From positions 1 to 42,816 of the forward strand of contig CALXHG010000017.1 in the NCBI GenBank assembly GCA_944388045.1: a stretch of DNA of 42,816 nucleotides. Reading direction: 5' to 3'. Under the pieces are notes generated by a model. It saw only the letters and a program-made list of their open reading frames with translations, searched no databases and was not told where the DNA came from. This DNA is from an uncultured Clostridia bacterium. GTDB taxonomy: Bacteria > Bacillota > Clostridia > TANB77 > CAG-508. The position numbers and the translations under genes were made by a program. Positions 17,196-25,635 of the stretch are shown here, one piece after another. The first letter of the stretch is position 1. Each line of letters begins with the position of its first letter.

Positions 17196-19754
17196 TTATA
17201 CATTTTCTTTCCTTATTGTCTCTATTATGTTTTGCTTATTTATCTTAGAAATTGAATATCTCATTATAATAAAAATCAATATAAATACAAAAATTATAGA
17301 TAAAATAATTGGTTTTATTGGAATATATACACCTGCATCTATTTTTACGGCAAAAGCTTCATACATTGCATATGTTCCTATTAATCCTAAAATAATACCA
17401 TAAATAAGAGATTTTGTTCCATAAAATAATGTTTCTAAATTTATCATTCTGTTAAATTCTTTTTTTGTCATTCCAATACTTTTTAGCATTGCAAATTCTT
17501 TTTGACGTAGTTCCATATTTGATGTTATAGTATTAAAAATATTTGTAACTCCAATTAAAGTTATAACTGCAATAAATCCATATAAAAATATTTTTATAAC
17601 TAAAATCATTGCTTTTTCTTCTTTTACATTTGCCTCCATATTATTTATTGATATATTTAATTTTAAATTTTCTATTTCTTCTTGTAATTTTTCAGCATTG
17701 TTTGAATTGATATTTATTTGAGATAATTTAAAAGTTAAATCTTTATAGTAATCTTTGTTAAAAATTAAATATCCTCCACCAGAATATGTTCCTTCAAGAC
17801 CATATGGCTCATCTGCTGTAACTGCTCCAACTTGGACTTTTATTTCTTTTTCTCCATATAATCCAGTAATTGTATCATTTTCCTCATAATTATATCTTCT
17901 AGATTTTTTAGCATTTCCTGTTTCTTCATCCCAATTTGTTATTTCATCATATAATATTCCTTTTTCTTTTATTTCATCATATTTTGCTCCAATTTCTTTA
18001 GCATATTTTTTGAAAGAATTATCATCTAATGCTACTATTTGCATCATATATCCAAAAACCTCTTTATTTTCGCCATAATTTCTTTCATCTATTGTATTTA
18101 TCTTACTTAAATCTGTAATTGTTAGTGAATATTGTTCTGCATCATATAATAAATATTTTTCTTTTATATTATTTAATTGAAAAATTTTATTTAATTGTTC
18201 TTGAGAAAGATTTTCTACTCCATTATACAACACCATATTATAATCATAATCTTTGTAATAATTTCCTGTTAAATCAAAAGCATTTGTTATAAATGCATTC
18301 ATTGTTATAAATATAAAAATACTTACTGTTATTGATATAACTGTTGTTCTATATTTTTTCTTACTTCTTTTTAGATTTTTATAAGCTAAAACTCCTCCTG
18401 TTTTAAATACTTTCTCTATTATTTTTGGCGTTTTTAATTTTTTTGCTTTAATTTTTATATCATTATTTCCTCTTAGTTGCTCTATTGGACTAACTTTGGA
18501 AGCTTTTCGTGCAGAAGAAATAGCTGATAAATATATTGTTAAAAATCCTAAAAAAGCAGATGTTAATATTGGTAATATTGAAGTTTTAAAAACTATTCCA
18601 TCTAAATTGGCAAATAAAAAATCACCTAATAATAAATTAACAATCTTTAATAATACAAAATCAGCAAATAACCCTGCCAATATTCCTAATGGAATTCCAA
18701 TTATCCCCAATATCATTGCTTCTAGTATTACAATTTTTTTAATTTGCTTTTTAGTTGCCCCTATACTTGCCAACATTCCATACATATGTATTTTTTCTGT
18801 TGTTGAAATTGCAAAAGAATTTCTAATACAAAATACACTAGTAAATATAATTATAAATAAAACAACTCCTATTACAGAATATAACATAGCTACTGTAGAG
18901 TCACTGGCTTCAAATTCTTCCCATCTTAATAACTCTTTATTTAAAGAATATTCTTCAAATATAAAGCTTTCTGTATTGGAATTTCTAACATCAGAAAAAT
19001 CATTTGCCCCTAAAATTTCTGGAATAGTTTCCTTATATTTATGTGGATTATCTAATGTTATATATAAATTTGATAAATCATTTTTTATATTTGTTGATAT
19101 AATAGTATATCCAGGATCTCCATAATTTTCGAAACTATATTCTGGTCTTTCAATTATTCCAACTATTTTAAAATTGTATTTTTTCGGATTACTAATTTGT
19201 TCTTCATTTTCAATATAAGGGTTAAATTGATTTAATATTTCATTTTCTGATATTGTTCGTTGTCCAATGTCCAAAGCAATTGTATCTCCAATTTGTAAAT
19301 TTACTCCCCCATTTGTTTTTATATGTTTACTAACTAAAATTTCTTCATTGTTTTGTGGAAAATTTCCTTCTAATAAATCAAATTTTAGATTATTAAATAC
19401 TTCCTCAGACATTGAATATAAATGCACATATGGTTTACTTTCATTTTGACAACCATCTAATTTACCATATCCTATTTCACTTAATTCTTGAACTTTACTT
19501 ACATTTTTTATTTGTTCAATTTGTTCTTTTTCTACACTTGGAACATTATCTATTTTTAAATGATAATATCCTGTTTCATTTATTGCATTTTGAATTAATG
19601 TTTCCTGAAAACTTGTTGCCATTGTTGCAACAGCACATATTAATGAAACAGAAAGTATAATTCCTATAATTGTACTTATTGTTCTTTTTTTGTTTAATTT
19701 AAAATTCTTTAAAGACATTTCCATCTCTATATTACTTTTTAATTGTTTTCGCAT
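17196..19754 (-). CDS. ABC transporter permease, FtsX/MacB family
   Basis: 852 residues with two FtsX modules. An N-terminal membrane helix (RTISTIIGIILSVSLICAVA) is followed by an extracellular domain of about 220 residues and a three-helix FtsX core (about 285-420). A second helix (RTTVISITVSIFIFITMNAF), a second outer domain, and a C-terminal three-helix core with LRQKEFAMLKSIGMTKKEFN, the FtsX coupling loop, complete it. Such exporters move peptides or lipids, or act in antimicrobial-peptide resistance. The substrate is unknown, and the absence of a very large single BceB-type outer domain argues against Bce-type. Its start overlaps the ATPase gene by 16 bp, so the two are translationally coupled. 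Confidence 0.87.
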   Translation of the reverse strand: MRKQLKSNIEMEMSLKNFKLNKKRTISTIIGIILSVSLICAVATMATSFQETLIQNAINETGYYHLKIDNVPSVEKEQIEQIKNVSKVQELSEIGYGKLDGCQNESKPYVHLYSMSEEVFNNLKFDLLEGNFPQNNEEILVSKHIKTNGGVNLQIGDTIALDIGQRTISENEILNQFNPYIENEEQISNPKKYNFKIVGIIERPEYSFENYGDPGYTIISTNIKNDLSNLYITLDNPHKYKETIPEILGANDFSDVRNSNTESFIFEEYSLNKELLRWEEFEASDSTVAMLYSVIGVVLFIIIFTSVFCIRNSFAISTTEKIHMYGMLASIGATKKQIKKIVILEAMILGIIGIPLGILAGLFADFVLLKIVNLLLGDFLFANLDGIVFKTSILPILTSAFLGFLTIYLSAISSARKASKVSPIEQLRGNNDIKIKAKKLKTPKIIEKVFKTGGVLAYKNLKRSKKKYRTTVISITVSIFIFITMNAFITNAFDLTGNYYKDYDYNMVLYNGVENLSQEQLNKIFQLNNIKEKYLLYDAEQYSLTITDLSKINTIDERNYGENKEVFGYMMQIVALDDNSFKKYAKEIGAKYDEIKEKGILYDEITNWDEETGNAKKSRRYNYEENDTITGLYGEKEIKVQVGAVTADEPYGLEGTYSGGGYLIFNKDYYKDLTFKLSQININSNNAEKLQEEIENLKLNISINNMEANVKEEKAMILVIKIFLYGFIAVITLIGVTNIFNTITSNMELRQKEFAMLKSIGMTKKEFNRMINLETLFYGTKSLIYGIILGLIGTYAMYEAFAVKIDAGVYIPIKPIILSIIFVFILIFIIMRYSISKINKQNIIETIRKENV

Positions 19755-20410
19755 AATTTTCCATCCTCTATTCTTATAATTCTATCAGCACTTTTAGCAA
19801 TTTCCAAGTTATGTGTAATCATAATAATTGTTTGATTATATTGCTTATTTGATTTTTTTAGTAAATCTACAATTTCATCACTAGATTTTGAATCTAGATT
19901 TCCTGTTGGTTCATCTGCTAAAATTATTGCAGGATTTGTTATTAATGCTCTTCCTATTGAAGTTCTTTGTTGTTGACCTCCAGATAATTCATTTGGTAAA
20001 TGACTTTTTCTATTTTCCAATCCTAATATTTTTAATAATTCATCTAATTTATCTTGTTCCACGTCTTTTCCATCTAATTTTAAAGGTAATACAATATTTT
20101 CTTCAACATTTAGAATAGGTATTAAATTATAAAATTGATAAATTAGTCCAATTTCTCTTCTTCTAAATACTGCAAGTTCATCATCATTATATTGATAAAT
20201 ATCTTTTCCATTTATAAATACTTTCCCACTTGTTGGTCTATCTACTCCTCCTATTAAATGTAATAATGTCGATTTTCCACTTCCACTTGCTCCAACTATA
20301 GCTAAAAATTCTCCTTTATTTACTGAAAATGTTACATTGTCTAGTGCCTTTACTTCTGCTAAACCTTTTCCATAAATTTTAGTTAAATTTTCTACTTTTA
20401 AAATTTCCAT
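19739..20410 (-). CDS. ABC transporter ATP-binding protein (LolD/MacB type)
   Basis: 223 residues from the ATG at 20408-20410 (AAAGGA upstream; the frame extends seven codons further). Complete ABC motifs are present: Walker A GASGSGKST, Q-loop YQFYNLIPILNVEENI, signature LSGGQQQR, Walker B AIILADEPTGNLDS and the H-loop His in MITHN. NLIPILTV-like and PTGNLDSKS features mark the MacB/LolD subfamily that partners FtsX-type permeases. It drives the downstream permease. Confidence 0.93.
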   Translation of the reverse strand: MEILKVENLTKIYGKGLAEVKALDNVTFSVNKGEFLAIVGASGSGKSTLLHLIGGVDRPTSGKVFINGKDIYQYNDDELAVFRRREIGLIYQFYNLIPILNVEENIVLPLKLDGKDVEQDKLDELLKILGLENRKSHLPNELSGGQQQRTSIGRALITNPAIILADEPTGNLDSKSSDEIVDLLKKSNKQYNQTIIMITHNLEIAKSADRIIRIEDGKLCENN

Positions 20411-20594
20411 TTTATAAAAATCCTTTCTCAATACATTAAGCTAAATTGAAATATATTTAAAATTATTTTAATTTTTTCTTTCCAATTTTTAACTTTATAT
20501 TATCACTTTATGTTTTGTTTTTCAATTAATTTTATATTAATTAATTTTTAATATTTTATTAAAATTAAATTTTTAATAAAATATAACTTTGGTT
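20411..20594. other. AT-rich leader between ABC operon and RNA candidate
   Basis: No gene is seen. It should contain the promoter of the ABC operon on the minus strand and possibly that of the structured RNA on the plus strand (TATAAC at 20583-20588 is the only -10-like candidate noticed). Confidence 0.3.
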
Positions 20595-20868
20595 GTTACT
20601 GGATAATGGTCTTAAATAAATAGAATAAAAAAACGATGATATTATAATATTTTAAAGCTTCGACATTTGATTGAAATGAAAATTAGAATTCATTTGGCTT
20701 TTGAATGAGGAATGTTCACGGTACTCGAGTTTACGAGAGGGTCGGAGTGAAAGAGGCTCATGAAAAAGCCTTATGAATTCTTTTTGAATGGAATGAACAG
20801 GAGAACTTTAAAATATTATAATATCATCGTTTTTAATGAAATAATTTAAAAGACTATTATCCAGTAAC
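20595..20868 (+). ncRNA. Structured non-coding RNA candidate (possibly raiA-motif-like)
   Basis: 274 nt with two nested long helices. The outer helix 20595-20613/20850-20868 has 19 pairs. The inner helix 20629-20657/20806-20834 has 29 perfect pairs. They enclose a GC-richer core of 148 nt. The core can fold further: AGAATTCAT (20685) with ATGAATTCT (20773), GGCTTTT (20695) with AAAAGCC (20764), TTCAC (20714) with GTGAA (20747), and a hairpin CTCG-AGTTTA-CGAG (20724-20737). The one imperfect outer pair is G20608-T20855, a G·U wobble only if the plus strand is transcribed. No open frame fits. It is immediately upstream of ssrA. Size and long basal stem suggest the raiA motif of Firmicutes, but I cannot verify the consensus, and an undescribed class is possible. 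Confidence 0.65.
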
Positions 20869-20897
20869 CTTTGTTCTATGGAAATTTAAACAAATTC

Positions 20898-20926
20898 TTG
20901 AATATTTCATATAATTATTGTATAAT
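20898..20926 (+). promoter_or_regulatory. Sigma-A promoter of ssrA
   Basis: TTGAAT, 17-base spacer, TATAAT, ending 11 bases before the tmRNA 5' end. A near-consensus vegetative promoter. Confidence 0.85.
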
Positions 20927-20937
20927 ATATTTTACAT

Positions 20938-21290
20938 GGGGATGTAATGGTTTCGACATTATATCTGAAGCATGAATAGCGAGTAGTGGATTCTCGTTTG
21001 CCACTATAAAAACGAGAAATTTAAATATAAACGCTGATAATAGAGAATTAGCATACGCTGCCTAGTTGCAACGTCGCCAATTAAAATATCCCACATATTT
21101 TAAATTGGTGTCATTTTAGTGGGAAACAAAACTATTTTTTTCTATGAGAATAGTTGGTATTTTAATAGATATATTTAATAATTGCTTGTTTATTTGTGAT
21201 TATTAAATGAATAAAAAAAATAAACTGCACTCGGAGAAGTTTGTGTGGATAATATAGTGGACAGGGGTTCGACTCCCCTCATCTCCACCA
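20938..21290 (+). ncRNA. ssrA: Transfer-messenger RNA (tmRNA)
   Basis: The 5' end GGGGATGTAATGGTTTCGAC and 3' end GGGGTTCGACTCCCCTCATC then TCCACCA form the tRNA-like half. The mRNA part has the clostridial lead-in TTTAAATATAAAC, then a tag frame from 21033 reading ADNRELAYAA and a TAG stop at 21063-21065. The tag ends in AYAA rather than the common ALAA, still a ClpXP-type hydrophobic end. tmRNA rescues stalled ribosomes with SmpB and marks the product for proteolysis. CCA is encoded. 353 nt is normal length. The resume codon is inferred from alignment with known clostridial tmRNAs. Confidence 0.95.
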
Positions 21291-21370
21291 AAAAATGTTT
21301 GAATGTCAATAGTTGGGGCAGAAAACTTTTTAAAGTTTTCCGCCCCAACTATTGACATTCAAACATTTTT
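21291..21370. repeat. 80-bp near-perfect palindrome directly after ssrA
   Basis: Arms of 39 bases (21291-21329 and 21332-21370) are reverse complements except at position 21320, around a TT centre. The right arm is also the 3' coding end of the LysR remnant (reading YLKKCLNVN), so the left arm looks like an inverted duplication of it. It is flanked by A- and T-runs and will terminate transcription in both directions, but it is far longer than ordinary terminators. Confidence 0.85.
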
Positions 21371-21803
21371 TCAAATATTCTTTTATAAATTTTCTATCTG
21401 CTTGTGTTAATTGTTCTTTTATATAGATTAAATTAATTTTAGATTTAGGTAATTCTATCGGCAATTTCTTTATAGTAGAACTATATTCAAAATTCAATAT
21501 ATACTTTTGACTTTCTAGTTCTTTTAAATCTTTTATTTTAATTGGTTTGTTTGTATCATTTTATCAAAATTTGCACCACTAATAAGGTTTATTTTTAAAT
21601 CAGGGTAATCAGTTTTTGCCTTTTCTATATAATCCATTAGATAAAATGTTGTTAGATGTGATGGACAACCTATTGCTATTTCTCCAGTTGCTAAATCACT
21701 TTTTTGCACTATTAACTTTTCACCTAAATTCAAGGTTGCAAGTCCTTGCTCTGCATATTTAAAAAACTCTTGCCCTGCTCCAGTTAACTTTACTCCATCT
21801 TTT
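21330..21803 (-). pseudogene. LysR-type regulator, degenerate fragment
   Basis: Two pieces in different frames. Upstream piece: KDGVKLTGAGQEFFKYAEQG, then KSDLATGEIAIGCPSHLTTF and DYPDLKINLISGANF, the junction helix and start of the LysR substrate domain. From about 21555 another frame continues ELESQKYILNFEYSSTIKKL and YIKEQLTQADRKFIKEYLKK, the end of the substrate domain. The DNA-binding winged helix and about 80 residues in the middle are missing. Its end runs into the palindrome. It is clearly non-functional. Confidence 0.8.
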
Positions 21804-21818
21804 TAATTTGCTTTTAAC

Positions 21819-23348
21819 TTATCTACTTAACTCATCAATAGAACTACTTTTATCAATTTGATGTAATTGTTCTAATTGTTTTTCAGTAATATTTATAACC
21901 TTACCACAACAAGGTTGAAAATCTTTATTTCCATAGACTAACCAAATAACATTTTCTCTCTTTAAATCTTCTTTTGGCATTGTACCAGGACATGGATAAC
22001 CATCAGTAAATACTATTTTATTTATTTCTCTTTTTCGGGTAAAACTTCTTACTGCTAAATCCCAATCCTCTGTCCATGCAGAATGTCCTCTAGCCTCTCT
22101 AGGTATAGTAAAATTATCTATATCTCTTGCACTTTTAATATCTACAAGCCCCCAAAACTTTTCGTTAAAGCATCCCACTTTTAATTTTGATTGCTTTAAG
22201 ATTGGCTTTATTTGCCTTAAAAATGCTTTTACTAAATCTAAATCTACTGATCCAGAAACATCTATCATTATTTCTGTTTCTGCCTCATCTTCTATATCAT
22301 TTTCTTCTAGTCTATAAGCATAATTATTTTCTGCAATAGAACGCCTTTGACTCCAAATTGTTTCTGTTTTTTCTACTTCCCTTCGTAATAAAACTTTCCA
22401 ATCAATAGCTTCTTTGCTTTCACCTATATTTCCTAATTTAATTGTTTCTTCTTTTGCACTTCTTATGTCTTTTTGAGTCTTTTCTCGTCTAGATTTAAAC
22501 TTTTCTCTTTTTTCTTTTCTATTATCTTCAAATTCTCCTCTTTCGTCAAAATCCATATCTATCTGTTCTTCGCCAATTTGCTCTTGCCCTTGTGCTTGTT
22601 GTTCTTGCTTTTTTTGTGTATTACTTTGCTTTTGCCCTTTTTCCTTAGAAGCTTGTTGTTGTTTAAAAGCCTCTTCCCATAAGCTATGATCATCACCTTT
22701 ATATTTGCCTTCATTTGAATTTTGATTTTCATCTTTAACCGATTTTTCCTTATTATTATCTTGCCCATTTTCTTGTTCATCATTTTCTTCTTGATTTTGA
22801 CTTTGTTTATCCTTTTGCTTTTGACCACCATCTTGTTCTTTGCTTTGTCCACTATTTTGACCTTGTTCCTGTCCATCTCCTTGCTCCTGCTTTTGTCCAT
22901 TTTGTTGTTCATTCTGTTTCTTTTCTTTTTCTTCCAATAACTTTTGATAAAATTCTTCTGCCGAATAATTTAATGCTTCTGGCATATTTACATATCCTTC
23001 TTTAATTGTAAATCCATCTCTTTCCAAATTTGCATTTATAATAGCATCAGTTGCTATATTCCAAAGGTCTGGATCTCTTTTTTTACCATCTTTATCCTTT
23101 AATCTAAACATGTGCATAAATTTAATATGCATTATTTCATGTGCTATTATAAATATTCTTTCATTTTCGCTTAAACTTTCAAAATAATTAGGATCAACAT
23201 ATACATTTTTTCCATCAGTTGCTGCAGTATGATATGGTAAATTTTCTTTAAATTCAATATTAGCCACAGCTATTTCGCTACCGAATCTAGGATATTTTGC
23301 TAACATTTTTCTCTTTACATCATAAATCAAATCTGTACTAATTCCCAT
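21819..23348 (-). CDS. Metallopeptidase-like/VWA-domain protein (DUF2201 type)
   Basis: 509 residues in three parts. Residues 1-140 are a zincin-like domain with AHEIMHIKFMH (HExxH plus a later His). Residues about 145-290 form a very Gln/Glu/Lys/Gly-rich linker. The C-terminal VWA-like domain (about 330-495) has the metal-site motif MIDVSGSVDLD (DxSGS) and later VFTDGYPCPG. This is the partner type of MoxR AAA+ ATPases, which insert metal or remodel VWA proteins. It is 33 bp downstream of copy A of the ATPase, with its own strong ribosome site. The likely role is effector or client of the DGR-diversified ATPases; a peptidase activity is inferred from HExxH only. Confidence 0.85.
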   Translation of the reverse strand: MGISTDLIYDVKRKMLAKYPRFGSEIAVANIEFKENLPYHTAATDGKNVYVDPNYFESLSENERIFIIAHEIMHIKFMHMFRLKDKDGKKRDPDLWNIATDAIINANLERDGFTIKEGYVNMPEALNYSAEEFYQKLLEEKEKKQNEQQNGQKQEQGDGQEQGQNSGQSKEQDGGQKQKDKQSQNQEENDEQENGQDNNKEKSVKDENQNSNEGKYKGDDHSLWEEAFKQQQASKEKGQKQSNTQKKQEQQAQGQEQIGEEQIDMDFDERGEFEDNRKEKREKFKSRREKTQKDIRSAKEETIKLGNIGESKEAIDWKVLLRREVEKTETIWSQRRSIAENNYAYRLEENDIEDEAETEIMIDVSGSVDLDLVKAFLRQIKPILKQSKLKVGCFNEKFWGLVDIKSARDIDNFTIPREARGHSAWTEDWDLAVRSFTRKREINKIVFTDGYPCPGTMPKEDLKRENVIWLVYGNKDFQPCCGKVINITEKQLEQLHQIDKSSSIDELSR

Positions 23349-23381
23349 TATATGTTTCTCCCTTCCTTAAAATTATTAAAT

Positions 23382-25598
23382 TTAGCTTCTTTCTTTTTCT
23401 TTATTTTGTACTTTCCTTGAATCTCTTCCTAAATATGCACTATACATTTGTCCTATTTCTGTATATGCTTTTGCTCCTTCTTCTGCAAAACTTTTGGTTT
23501 CTTTACTTGTATGCAAAGCTAAAGTCATTTCTTGTAATTCACTTATTTTCTCTTGTCTTCTTTCATCATTTCCTGCCCAATATATATCATATACCTCTAA
23601 ATATTCTGGATCACAATATTTTCTTATGAACTCTCTACAAGCTTCTACTTGTTTTTCGTCTGCTGTTATTAATGCTGTCATATATGCAAATCTTTCGCTT
23701 ATATCTCTTGGCAAATCTGCTTGCGTATATCCTTCTCCCATTCCTTTTACTACTTCTTCTGGTGTTAGTGTTGGGAGATTATAAAAATCAAAAAATTCTG
23801 CTGCCCATTCTTCTCTTAGTTTTGTCCCTATCGACCTTTGTATTATATCTTCTACATCTTTTCCTTCATATTTACCTTGCTCTAAATTTCTTTCAAAATT
23901 ATATAATGTATTTGATATTGATGTCCATCCTCTTGGGTCATTTGTCCTTCCTTTACATCCATTTCTATCTAAATGTTCTTCTCCTACTTCTGGCTCTTCA
24001 TAAAAATATCCTATGTCTTGTATATCTTCACTTTTTCCAGAATTGTTATATTTTGACAACATATATCCTATTACTGCTGGGTGTATTTTTTGTGGTATTG
24101 CATATTCTGTTATCCATTCTCCTACTTTTGGCTTCATATCTAATATATGATCAAATCTCTTTTCTAATGGCTCTGCCAAATCTTCTGCTACATTTGAATA
24201 TTTCTTTTGGTTTCCTGTTGCAACTACTACTACATTGTCTGGTAATTTTAATCCTTTTCCTATCTCTACCATTCTATTTAATACTAAAGTATATACTAAA
24301 CTTTGAACTGCTGGTTTTACATTTAGGAGTTCATCTAGCATAATTACAATTTTTTTGTCGCTTGTTTTTGACCTTTCATATACTTCATCTGCTATATCAT
24401 ATATGTTTTGTATGTTTTCTTCTATTAATTTTCTTTCCTCTTCTGTTGCCTCTTGCATTATGACTGTTTTTGCAAAATCTGGTGGAATGCTTTGTCCTGT
24501 TTGTAAATTTACTGATCCTACTACTTTTTCTGGAAACATATTATTTGTTAATTTCATGTAAATTAAATCTGGATATAGTGATTTAATTCTTTCTGTTTTT
24601 CCTATTCCAGAAGGTCCTCTAAGTAATACTGATTCCCCTGCTTCAATCCAATTGTGTATTATTTCAGTATCTGTCATTTTTGCTCTGTCCTGCTCTTTAG
24701 TTTTATCTGGATTTAATTTCTGTAATCTAGATTTTCTTGGTTTAAATTCTTCTGTTTGTTCTCCCAAAGTTATTGTCCCTCTTGATTGTTCTAAATCTCT
24801 AGACAAATATCTATCCATAAATGTTTTTATGTCTGTTTTATCAAAATCTCTCGTATGGTAATTTCTCGTATAATTAAATTGTACTCCAGAAAAAATCAAT
24901 TTATCTGTTATCATAACTTTTGCTCTTTCATCAACTAGCCATTTAACTGGTTGTACTTCTACCCATACATTATCTCCATCTCTATAACTTTCTCCATTTG
25001 AAAGTTGAAATTCGTCCCCTTCAAAGTCAGAATTTGCCTCAACCCTCACATATCTCTTTCCATTATATTCATATTCTTCGTGTTGTTTTGCTAAAAATTT
25101 TTCATCATATGTATTATGTTTTCTTGAGTCAGTTGTATAACTATTTCTTGTTTTTGAAATAGTTCCACTTTTATATGCTCTTTCTAATCTATCCTGCATA
25201 TCTCTTGAAACTGCTTTTTGTGGGTAATATCCATATTCTACTTCAAGCACACCATCTCTTGCTCTTTTCCCACTCTCTCCGTTCGTGGGGATTGAGCTGA
25301 TTGATGAGAACGGTAAAGCTGGGCGAGCCCCACCATTGCGATTGTTAACACTGTTGAAAATTCCATGACCATCATCGTTAACCACGCGCGCGTCATTATC
25401 TCCATCATCTGATTTTGTCCAATAATATCCTGTTCTTCCCTCCAAAGAACTATCATTATCTATATGATAAGCAGAAACATACGCACCTAAAAGAATAGAA
25501 AAATCTGTTATTGCTGCTTTTGTTCCTCTCTTTTTTAATATATCTAGTTTATCATTACCAAAACATTGTTCTTCAGTTAAAAAAGTAAAATCACTCAT
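23382..25598 (-). CDS. MoxR-like AAA+ ATPase with N-terminal DGR variable domain, copy A
   Basis: 738 residues. Residues 1-110 are a DUF6273/C-type-lectin-like module, GYYWTKSDDGDNDARVVNDD … NNRNGGARPALPFSSI, whose variable-looking positions are Asp, Asn, Gly, Ser and His, as produced by adenine mutagenesis of AAY codons. Residues about 110-280 are an uncharacterised beta-rich region. Residues about 310-560 are the AAA+ domain: Walker A RGPSGIGKTE, Walker B KKIVIMLDELLN, sensor 1 VVVATGNQ and Arg finger LEKRF, in MoxR arrangement. The rest is helical. It lies directly before the VWA gene. The central 2 kb is identical to copy B apart from one base. Proposed role: sensor-ATPase that drives the VWA protein. 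Confidence 0.85.
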   Translation of the reverse strand: MSDFTFLTEEQCFGNDKLDILKKRGTKAAITDFSILLGAYVSAYHIDNDSSLEGRTGYYWTKSDDGDNDARVVNDDGHGIFNSVNNRNGGARPALPFSSISSIPTNGESGKRARDGVLEVEYGYYPQKAVSRDMQDRLERAYKSGTISKTRNSYTTDSRKHNTYDEKFLAKQHEEYEYNGKRYVRVEANSDFEGDEFQLSNGESYRDGDNVWVEVQPVKWLVDERAKVMITDKLIFSGVQFNYTRNYHTRDFDKTDIKTFMDRYLSRDLEQSRGTITLGEQTEEFKPRKSRLQKLNPDKTKEQDRAKMTDTEIIHNWIEAGESVLLRGPSGIGKTERIKSLYPDLIYMKLTNNMFPEKVVGSVNLQTGQSIPPDFAKTVIMQEATEEERKLIEENIQNIYDIADEVYERSKTSDKKIVIMLDELLNVKPAVQSLVYTLVLNRMVEIGKGLKLPDNVVVVATGNQKKYSNVAEDLAEPLEKRFDHILDMKPKVGEWITEYAIPQKIHPAVIGYMLSKYNNSGKSEDIQDIGYFYEEPEVGEEHLDRNGCKGRTNDPRGWTSISNTLYNFERNLEQGKYEGKDVEDIIQRSIGTKLREEWAAEFFDFYNLPTLTPEEVVKGMGEGYTQADLPRDISERFAYMTALITADEKQVEACREFIRKYCDPEYLEVYDIYWAGNDERRQEKISELQEMTLALHTSKETKSFAEEGAKAYTEIGQMYSAYLGRDSRKVQNKEKERS
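23484..25529 (-). repeat. 2-kb repeat, copy A
   Basis: Matches 26572-28617 at a constant offset of 3088 bp. Wherever compared I saw one difference (25471 versus 28559, Ala versus Asp codon). The sequence diverges sharply at both edges. Confidence 0.85.
25270..25440 (-). other. DGR variable region (VR), copy A
   Basis: Encodes about residues 54-109. Codon use switches abruptly to GC-rich codons (GCG CGC GTG, GGG GCT CGC CCA, CCG TTC, ATC CCC ACG) unlike the rest of the gene. The interspersed GAT, GAC, AAC, AAT, GGT, CAT and AGT codons are the outcomes expected of adenine-directed mutation of AAY codons. It is identical to copy B. Confidence 0.75.
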
Positions 25599-25635
25599 AT
25601 ACTACTCCTTATATTTATTATAAAATCACTGTAAT

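Noticed and set aside
18496..19125. 209-codon plus-strand frame inside the permease gene
   Set aside because: Antisense shadow of a well supported FtsX permease; no motif and no ribosome site.
20595..20868. RNase P RNA, signal recognition particle RNA or 6S RNA
   Set aside because: Hallmarks of RNase P (GAGGAAAGTCC) and of SRP RNA (GGAAGGAAGCAG-like loop) are absent. A 29-bp perfect helix is unlike 6S RNA.
20938..21290. Insertion of the DGR/MoxR region at the ssrA 3' end
   Set aside because: I looked for a second copy of the ssrA 3' end further right and found none in the window.
22559..22912. 117-codon Lys-rich frame within the VWA gene
   Set aside because: Out-of-frame reading of the repetitive Gln/Lys linker, same strand; composition only.
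23672..24343. Long plus-strand open frame (223 codons), repeated at 26760-27431
   Set aside because: It is antisense to the ATPase genes, extremely Leu-rich and without a ribosome site; a shadow of AT-rich codon use, duplicated because the genes are.
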